Source: Flavobacteriales bacterium UBA958
GTDB taxonomy: Bacteria > Bacteroidota > Bacteroidia > Flavobacteriales_D > Crocinitomicaceae
DNA: 10,219 bases
Direction: 5' to 3'
Assembly: GCA_002293045.1 (NCBI GenBank)
Contig: DBCM01000003.1
Coordinates: forward strand, 1 to 10,219
The notes beneath the pieces are model-generated. The model ran no database searches, was not told where the DNA came from, and worked only from the letters and a program-made list of their open reading frames with translations. This document shows positions 5,307-10,219 of this stretch, piece after piece (within the stretch, counting starts at the first letter, position 1; every line of letters starts with the position of its first letter). The translations under genes were made by a program, and so were the position numbers.

Positions 5307-7430
5307 ATGAAGTGCGCCTTACTTTCCTTGTTGCTTTGCTTTGTTTTCGCCGTTGGTGCACACGGTCAACGAATGAATTGCATGAATGGTTTTTATGCCC
5401 TGCAACAAAAGAATTACGGAATTGCATTGACTGAATTTCGATCACTCTATCAACGAAGTCCGAGCATTGCTTCCTACGGATTAGCACTCATCTATGGTAC
5501 TACTCGCGAATTTAAGGACCTTGACTCCGCATTGATTTACCTAGAATCAGCCATTGAAACGCATGCCGAGTCGCTTTCCAAATGCCCCAGAAAGCAGCAA
5601 GGAAACTTGGTCGCGTTGGGGTGGGATTCTGGGCATATGAAGGCATGGTTTACCGTCTTGCTGCGAGAAAAATTCCAAACCCTTAAGGTGGAAAATGAGT
5701 GGGTTGGTTTGACAGATCTCCTCGTAAAATTACCACCTACAGAGTTCAAGGATTCTGTGATTCAGTATAGAGATAGCCTGTGGTTCAATTCCTGTGGGGC
5801 TGCGTCTCGGGCATGTTTAATGACACTTCAATGGTCGTCTCCGAATTCTCAATATTTAGCGTCAATTCAGCAAAGAATCGATGAATTGGAATTTCAGCAA
5901 TGGGTAATTCACGGATCGGAATTGGAACTTTCGAGTTACATAACCTATCACCCAAGAAGTCCCTACACGACCTTGGCAGAAGATGAGTTGTATCAATTAT
6001 ACCTGCTTTCTAATGATACCATTCAATTTAAATCCTTCCTTGCCTTGTATCCCTTGAACCGCAATGTGGACCGAATATGGCGCGCGTATTATCAATTAAG
6101 TGCGGGAAATTACGATCCAGAACGCATGCGCAGTTTTATTGATCGGAATCCAAATTATCCGTTTATTGAGCTAGTGAGGAGTGAATTGGAGAGTTTCGGA
6201 CGAGCGCTCTATCCGTATGCGTCTGAAGACGGGATATTGGGGTACATGGGAGATCAAGGTGAGGTGATGATTCCTGCCGCATATGATTGGGCTGGGGAAT
6301 TTTTTGAGGGCTTGGCAGTGGTAATGAAAGGAGAGAAATATGGCGTAATCAATAAGCAGGGGAATTTAAACATCCCCATCGCGTTCGATTTCATTTCAGA
6401 TTTCCGACAAGGCTTTGCAATTTTTGAGTTGGACGGTAGGTTTGGGGTTTTGAATCGAGCTGGGATTACCGTCATTCAGAATCAATATACGGACCTAGAA
6501 TGGGTGTTTGGGGATTTGTTGGTTTACGAAGTGGATGGACAGAAAGGGTTACTGAAGCTAACGGGTGAACGCATATGCCAACCGATGTTCGATGAAATAA
6601 ATCCAGTAAATGAAATGTTGGCAATCGCTTCTATCGCAGGGAGAGTAGGAGTAATTAACTCCTCCTTGACCGAAGTGATTAAGTGTCAATTTGATCGCAT
6701 TACGAGCGCTCCACATGGATTTCTTGTTGAAAAAAATGGATTGAAAGGCATCTATGATGTGATCGGTAAAGAAGTATTAGCAGTGCAATATGACGGCATC
6801 GGGGAGTCTAAGTACGGATTTTTAGTGCTCAAGAAAGGAGGAATGTTTACGCACGTAAATAGCCAAACCTGGCGAATTAATTCAACCTGGTATACCGGGT
6901 ATGAAAACGATTTAAAGTTGGCAACGCTCGTAAATGGACAGTTTCTAATTCAAAAAAAGAAAGCGTATTATTGGACCGATACCCTCAAGCGAACCACGAA
7001 GCTCTTTGCCTTTGATCAGCTGAATGCTGTGGGAGAAGTGCTTTCGGGGAAAAAATCAAAAGCGGGGCAATTCGGGTTTTGGGATCGAAATGGAGTGGAA
7101 TTGTCACCTTTTCATTTTGATTACGTTGAACCCCTCAGTAACGGACAGTATCTGGTGAGTCGGGCCGGTGTAAGTGGGATTTATTCAACAAGTGGGGTGC
7201 CAATAATCCCTTGTAGTTTCGATGATATCGTTTCGTGGCAGGAAAATAGCTACTATATGGTGCAAATCGGAACGAAAAAAGGTATTTTTACCTTGGATGG
7301 GAAGGAAGTACTTCCCGTAACGTATGATTGGATTAAGAAATTTAACGAACACTGTTGGATGTTGAATAACGGAGGAGAGCTATGCTACTATTTCCCGGAA
7401 ACTAAACAATGGATTAAGCGTAAAGGTTAG
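5307..7430 (+). CDS. Secreted WG-repeat protein with N-terminal helical-repeat region
   Basis: A 707-residue protein. Residues 1-20 form a signal peptide (hydrophobic core LLSLLLCFVFAV, likely cleavage after AHG). Residues 24-90 look TPR/Sel1-like: FRSLYQRSPSIASYGLALIY, then an acidic ALIYLESAI helix. Residues 205-300 hold three looser repeats of the form Y/F-x-x-x-x-P-x-S-P-Y. From about 309 to 690 there are about nine WG-type repeats of 30-35 residues (for example YGVINKQGNLNIPIAF, KGIFTLDGKEVLPVTYDW), with a degenerate stretch at 510-588. WG repeats form extracytoplasmic beta structures of largely unknown function, often thought to bind ligands or partners. The ATG at 5307 gives a clean signal peptide; a TTG at 5286 would add seven residues ahead of it. 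The next gene follows after three bases. No catalytic residues are recognised. Confidence 0.85.
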   Translation: MKCALLSLLLCFVFAVGAHGQRMNCMNGFYALQQKNYGIALTEFRSLYQRSPSIASYGLALIYGTTREFKDLDSALIYLESAIETHAESLSKCPRKQQGNLVALGWDSGHMKAWFTVLLREKFQTLKVENEWVGLTDLLVKLPPTEFKDSVIQYRDSLWFNSCGAASRACLMTLQWSSPNSQYLASIQQRIDELEFQQWVIHGSELELSSYITYHPRSPYTTLAEDELYQLYLLSNDTIQFKSFLALYPLNRNVDRIWRAYYQLSAGNYDPERMRSFIDRNPNYPFIELVRSELESFGRALYPYASEDGILGYMGDQGEVMIPAAYDWAGEFFEGLAVVMKGEKYGVINKQGNLNIPIAFDFISDFRQGFAIFELDGRFGVLNRAGITVIQNQYTDLEWVFGDLLVYEVDGQKGLLKLTGERICQPMFDEINPVNEMLAIASIAGRVGVINSSLTEVIKCQFDRITSAPHGFLVEKNGLKGIYDVIGKEVLAVQYDGIGESKYGFLVLKKGGMFTHVNSQTWRINSTWYTGYENDLKLATLVNGQFLIQKKKAYYWTDTLKRTTKLFAFDQLNAVGEVLSGKKSKAGQFGFWDRNGVELSPFHFDYVEPLSNGQYLVSRAGVSGIYSTSGVPIIPCSFDDIVSWQENSYYMVQIGTKKGIFTLDGKEVLPVTYDWIKKFNEHCWMLNNGGELCYYFPETKQWIKRKG

Positions 7431-7433
7431 CGA

Positions 7434-8195
7434 ATGTCGAATAGAGAACGCATATTATTGTCTTTTATACTCTCTATGGCGTCCATTATTTTTCCAATAA
7501 TGGCTCTTGTTATTGTGAGTAACGACCGCTATGTGCATGTGGAACCCTTTTTTACTCCAGAAATAGACTTGGCTGAGCCCGAGCGTGAGATTTTGATTGA
7601 TCCCTCAGAGATTTTTGTCAATCAACAAGCTGATGACCCGAAGAGTTTGGTGCGAAATCAAAACGATAATCGTCAGCATTCATACGAGGAATACTCACAG
7701 AATCAGCCTTCAGGAGATCCATATCAACGAATCAAAGACTTCGAGCAATCCCTATTCGATGAATCAGGGGGAGATAAAGAGCGAACAAAACTACGCTCGG
7801 AAATGGACCAACGCAAGCAGAATCAAGCCAATAATACCAATGCGAATAAAAATCCCGGCAAAACGGAGTCCAGTTCGTCAAATCAATACTCGGGTGACGT
7901 TATGGTGGAATTTCAACTGGATGGCCGAACGGCATTTGAGAATAACAATTGGTATGTGCGCAATCCCGGGTATACCTGTGGATATGGTTCTTCAGGAAGA
8001 GTAGTAGTATCCATTAAGGTTGATAAAGGAGGGAAAGTGGTGGATGCCACCTATGATGCTGCGAAAAGTAGTGGCGCAAACCAGTGTATGATTGAGCAAT
8101 CGGTGCGATATGCCAAAAAGTCGAAATTCAATTTCAAGGATTCAGCTCCTGCCCAACAAAGCGGTACCATCATTTATAAATTCGTGGCCCAATAA
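7434..8195 (+). CDS. Membrane-anchored protein with TonB-like C-terminal domain
   Basis: A 253-residue protein. A membrane helix spans about residues 7-28, so the rest is probably periplasmic. Residues 40-152 are a polar, acidic linker rich in Gln, Asn, Ser and Glu, without the proline-rich spacer of classical TonB. The C-terminal domain (about 153-253) starts with NPGYTCGYGSSGRVVVSIKV (177-196), then GGKVVDATYDAA, and ends GTIIYKFVAQ. This is the beta-alpha-beta form of TonB C-terminal domains in Bacteroidota. Cys182 and Cys218 could form a periplasmic disulfide. Classical TonB carries energy from ExbB/ExbD to outer-membrane receptors. No exbB, exbD or receptor gene is in view, so an energy role is uncertain and an envelope structural or partner-binding role is possible. 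The gene begins three bases after the WG-repeat gene, which suggests joint expression. Confidence 0.78.
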   Translation: MSNRERILLSFILSMASIIFPIMALVIVSNDRYVHVEPFFTPEIDLAEPEREILIDPSEIFVNQQADDPKSLVRNQNDNRQHSYEEYSQNQPSGDPYQRIKDFEQSLFDESGGDKERTKLRSEMDQRKQNQANNTNANKNPGKTESSSSNQYSGDVMVEFQLDGRTAFENNNWYVRNPGYTCGYGSSGRVVVSIKVDKGGKVVDATYDAAKSSGANQCMIEQSVRYAKKSKFNFKDSAPAQQSGTIIYKFVAQ

Positions 8196-8203
8196 AAAAG
8201 ATT

Positions 8204-8234
8204 AAAATTTAATCAATCTGTTTGATTATTTTTT
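8204..8234 (+). terminator. AT-rich hairpin with T-tract after the TonB-like gene (terminator or operator)
   Basis: A perfect 7-base inverted repeat, TAATCAA (8210-8216) and TTGATTA (8222-8228), flanks a 5-base loop. Four outer A-T pairs (8204-8207 with 8231-8234) continue the stem past a two-base mismatch, and the right side runs into TTTTTT. It begins nine bases after the TonB-like stop codon, as a rho-independent terminator would, although the stem has almost no G-C pairs. It also lies directly upstream of the -7 box of the XRE regulator, so it could instead be a dimer operator for that protein. Confidence 0.45.
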
Positions 8235-8241
8235 AACTTTG
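8234..8241 (+). promoter_or_regulatory. -7 promoter box of the XRE/S24 regulator
   Basis: TAACTTTG fully matches TAnnTTTG and lies 14 bases before the ATG at 8256, which predicts a leader of roughly ten bases. No good TTG is found at 19-21 bases upstream. A second inverted repeat, CTTTG (8237-8241) and CAAAG (8249-8253) around a 7-base spacer, overlaps this box and reaches almost to the start codon. That is a natural place for autorepression, but binding is inferred only. Confidence 0.45.
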
Positions 8242-8255
8242 TGTAAAACAAAGGT

Positions 8256-9050
8256 ATGTTTATTGGAGAGAACATTAAGATTTTACGAAAAAGAAAAGGC
8301 AAGTCACAAGAAGAAGTAGCCACGGCGCTTGGGTTAAACCGTTCAACCTACAGCGGTTATGAAAATAACATCGCTCAGCCTAATCTTGAAAATATATTGC
8401 AAATCAGCAAATACTATGGCTTGTCCATTGAGGAATTAATTACGAAAGATTTTACGACATTCAAGGAGGTGGATTGGCGAATCATGACCGATCGGGCAAC
8501 CCATCGGATGAAAGGTTCGGAATTGCGGATTTTAGCCTCCGTTGTCAGTCTTACCAATGATGAACTCATCGAGGTCATTCCGGAAAAAGCCAGTGCGGGC
8601 TATACTGCAGGATTTTCTGATCCGGAATATTTCACAGATTTCCCAACCCTGAGCTTGCCCTTTCTTTCAAAGAATAAAAAGTATCGCGCATTTCCCGTTC
8701 AAGGCGATTCAATGCCCCCGGTAAGTCAAGGCTCTATTGTGGTTGGTGAATACATTCAAGATTGGACAAGTATGAAGGCAGGCCAACAGTTTATTTTGGT
8801 AACTAAATCTGAGGGGATTGTATTCAAATCGATCGGGTTGAGTCCAGAAAAACCGGGACTTTTGACCTTAATTTCCTCAAATTTAAATTATCAGCCCTAC
8901 GATATTCCGTTTTCCGAACTCTTAGAAGCGTGGAAATTTGTTTGTTATGTGAGTAGAGAATTACCAGAAATTGTACCGGATGATCAAAGCTTGTTGCATT
9001 CGATTCGTACCCTCCAAATGGACGTGAAGCAATTGTTGCACAGGAAATAA
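8256..9050 (+). CDS. XRE-family transcription regulator with S24 (LexA/CI-like) C-terminal domain
   Basis: A 264-residue two-domain regulator. Residues 4-62 are an HTH_3/XRE domain (ILRKRKGKSQEEVATALGL, then NRSTYSGYENN as the recognition region). Residues about 110-235 resemble an S24 peptidase domain. Ser152 in QGDSMPP and Lys191 in IVFKSI are 39 residues apart, like the catalytic dyads of LexA, UmuD and phage CI. Ala114-Gly115 in KASAGYTAGF sits where a self-cleavage bond would be expected. Such proteins repress promoters as dimers, and some are inactivated by RecA-stimulated self-cleavage. Residues 240-264 form a short C-terminal helix that may be coiled. No phage genes surround it, so it looks like a resident chromosomal regulator. 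Its targets are unknown; inverted repeats in its own promoter suggest autoregulation. The ATG at 8256 is well placed behind the -7 box. Confidence 0.87.
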   Translation: MFIGENIKILRKRKGKSQEEVATALGLNRSTYSGYENNIAQPNLENILQISKYYGLSIEELITKDFTTFKEVDWRIMTDRATHRMKGSELRILASVVSLTNDELIEVIPEKASAGYTAGFSDPEYFTDFPTLSLPFLSKNKKYRAFPVQGDSMPPVSQGSIVVGEYIQDWTSMKAGQQFILVTKSEGIVFKSIGLSPEKPGLLTLISSNLNYQPYDIPFSELLEAWKFVCYVSRELPEIVPDDQSLLHSIRTLQMDVKQLLHRK

Positions 9051-9062
9051 GTCGATTAAAGG

Positions 9063-9092
9063 TTGATTTCCACCCTGATTTCACTACTTTTG
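9063..9092 (+). promoter_or_regulatory. Promoter of thrS
   Basis: TTG at 9063-9065 is followed, after a 19-base spacer, by TACTTTTG at 9085-9092, a full match to TAnnTTTG. This is the only candidate in the window with both elements at the spacing known for Bacteroidota sigma-ABfr promoters. It lies in the 51-base gap after the XRE gene and predicts a leader of only about 4-6 bases before the ATG at 9102. That leaves no room for a T-box or other leader-based control. Confidence 0.62.
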
Positions 9093-9101
9093 TAGTCAAT
9101 T

Positions 9102-10219
9102 ATGGAAGGAATTATTAAAGTTACTCTGCCCGATGGTTCACAGCGTGAATATCCTGTTGGGAGCACTGCATTAGACGTGGCCAGCAGTATTTCTGAGGGC
9201 CTGGCCAGAAACGTGTTGGCCGCGAAAGTAAACAACACGGTACAGGATGCCATGCGTGTTTTACCTGCTCAATGCCAACTTCAATTATTAACATGGAATG
9301 ATGCTGATGGTAAATCTACCCTGTGGCACTCTTCAGCACACCTCATGGCAGAAGCCTTAGAATTTCATTTTCCCGGGGTGAAATTAGCCATCGGACCGCC
9401 CATTGCGAATGGATTTTATTATGACGTTGATTTTTTGGAGTATTCCTTCACTGAGAAAGACCTCGAGAAAGTAGAGGCAAAAATGAAGGAACTAGCCAAG
9501 CAAAAGAATCCGTTCATTCGGAAAGAGGTTTCGAAACAAGAGGCCCTGACGTATTTTACCGAAAAACAGGATCCGTACAAGCTTGAGCTGATTTCGGAAC
9601 TGGAAGATGGAACCATCACCTTTTACACCCAAGGTGAATTTACCGACCTATGCCGCGGTCCTCACATTCCTGACACCGGTCACATCAAAGCGGTTAAGCT
9701 TTTGTCTATTGCCGGCGCATATTGGAGAGGAGATGAAAAGAACAAGCAGCTGACCCGCATTTATGGCATTACCTTCCCTAAAAACTCCGAACTTACAGAG
9801 TACCTAGAACGGCTCGAAGAAGCGAAAAAACGCGATCATAGGAAGCTTGGAAAAGAATTGGAATTGTTTACCTTTTCTCAAAAAGTTGGTCAAGGATTGC
9901 CCATGTGGTTACCCAAAGGGGCGGCCTTAAGAGACCGTTTAGAGCAATTTTTAAAACGAGCACAAAAAGCGGCAGGCTATCAGCAGGTGATTACCCCGCA
10001 CATTGGAAACAAGGCCCTCTATGTTACATCTGGACACTACGAGAAATATGGTGCAGACTCCTTTCAGCCGATTCGCACGCCAGATCCGGATGAGGAATTT
10101 TATTTGAAACCAATGAATTGCCCGCACCATTGCGAGATTTTTAAATCCAAACCGCGGTCATATAAAGAATTACCCACACGTTTTGCTGAATTTGGTACCG
10201 TTTACCGCTATGAGCAGTC
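9102..10219 (+). CDS. thrS: Threonyl-tRNA synthetase, N-terminal 372 codons (cut by window end)
   Basis: Charges tRNA-Thr with threonine in the cytoplasm. Domains follow the bacterial order: TGS domain (about 1-62), then the second additional domain that edits mischarged Ser-tRNA, with HSSAH (His76, His80) and LCRGPH (Cys184, His188), the four residues of the editing site. SIAGAYWRGDEKN (202-214) closes that domain. The class II core begins near 245. PMNCPHH carries Cys340, the first zinc ligand that selects threonine, and RFAEFGTVYRYEQ (360-372) is motif 2. The frame is open to the last base and the full protein should be about 640-650 residues, so roughly 270 residues, including the rest of the core and the anticodon-binding domain, lie outside. 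The ATG at 9102 gives the usual short N-terminus. In many bacteria infC, rpmI and rplT follow; that cannot be seen here. Confidence 0.97.
   Translation, partial: MEGIIKVTLPDGSQREYPVGSTALDVASSISEGLARNVLAAKVNNTVQDAMRVLPAQCQLQLLTWNDADGKSTLWHSSAHLMAEALEFHFPGVKLAIGPPIANGFYYDVDFLEYSFTEKDLEKVEAKMKELAKQKNPFIRKEVSKQEALTYFTEKQDPYKLELISELEDGTITFYTQGEFTDLCRGPHIPDTGHIKAVKLLSIAGAYWRGDEKNKQLTRIYGITFPKNSELTEYLERLEEAKKRDHRKLGKELELFTFSQKVGQGLPMWLPKGAALRDRLEQFLKRAQKAAGYQQVITPHIGNKALYVTSGHYEKYGADSFQPIRTPDPDEEFYLKPMNCPHHCEIFKSKPRSYKELPTRFAEFGTVYRYEQ

Noticed and set aside
8256..9050. Prophage repressor as a sign of an integrated phage
   Set aside because: No integrase, phage structural gene, attachment repeat or tRNA is next to it; thrS and an envelope gene pair flank it.
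9051..9101. T-box or other thrS leader control element
   Set aside because: The gap is only 51 bases and holds a promoter whose start point leaves a leader of a few bases.

Overview
The window looks like chromosomal DNA from a member of the Bacteroidota, most likely near the Flavobacteriia. The evidence is indirect. Promoter-like boxes of the phylum-typical form TAnnTTTG sit just upstream of several genes, Shine-Dalgarno sequences are absent, and there is a long secreted WG-repeat protein, a Bacteroidota-style TonB-like protein and a single-domain XRE/S24 regulator. No phage, transposon, RNA-gene or CRISPR signal was found. Gene density is very high, and no non-coding stretch exceeds about 90 bases.

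Region 1 (91-4605, + strand) is a tightly packed six-gene run: a ketoacyl-ACP synthase III-like enzyme, a free-standing acyl carrier protein, a second KAS III-like enzyme, a short-chain dehydrogenase/reductase, a membrane-anchored family 2 glycosyltransferase and a PseH/RimJ-like GNAT N-acyltransferase. Junctions are overlaps of 4, 8 and 11 bases or gaps of 2 and 9 bases, so the run is very probably one operon. Read together, the first four genes could build a short beta-hydroxyacyl (or beta-ketoacyl) group on a dedicated carrier. The last two could build and acylate an amino sugar in a surface glycan or glycolipid. The chemistry is inferred from families and order; the product is unknown.

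Region 2 (4594-5253, - strand) is a soluble aspartyl/asparaginyl beta-hydroxylase-fold Fe(II)/2-oxoglutarate dioxygenase, tail-to-tail with the operon and overlapping it by 12 bases. Its superfamily includes peptide hydroxylases and the lipid A acyl hydroxylase LpxO, so a link with the acyl cassette is possible but unproven.

Region 3 (5307-8195, + strand) is a two-gene unit: a secreted 707-residue protein with an N-terminal helical-repeat part and about nine WG repeats, then a membrane-anchored protein with a TonB-like C-terminal domain.

Region 4 (8256-9050) is an XRE-type regulator with a LexA/CI-like S24 domain that keeps the Ser/Lys dyad. Two inverted repeats sit in its promoter region.

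Region 5 (9102-10219) is the first 372 codons of threonyl-tRNA synthetase (thrS), cut by the window edge, behind the best-formed promoter in the window.
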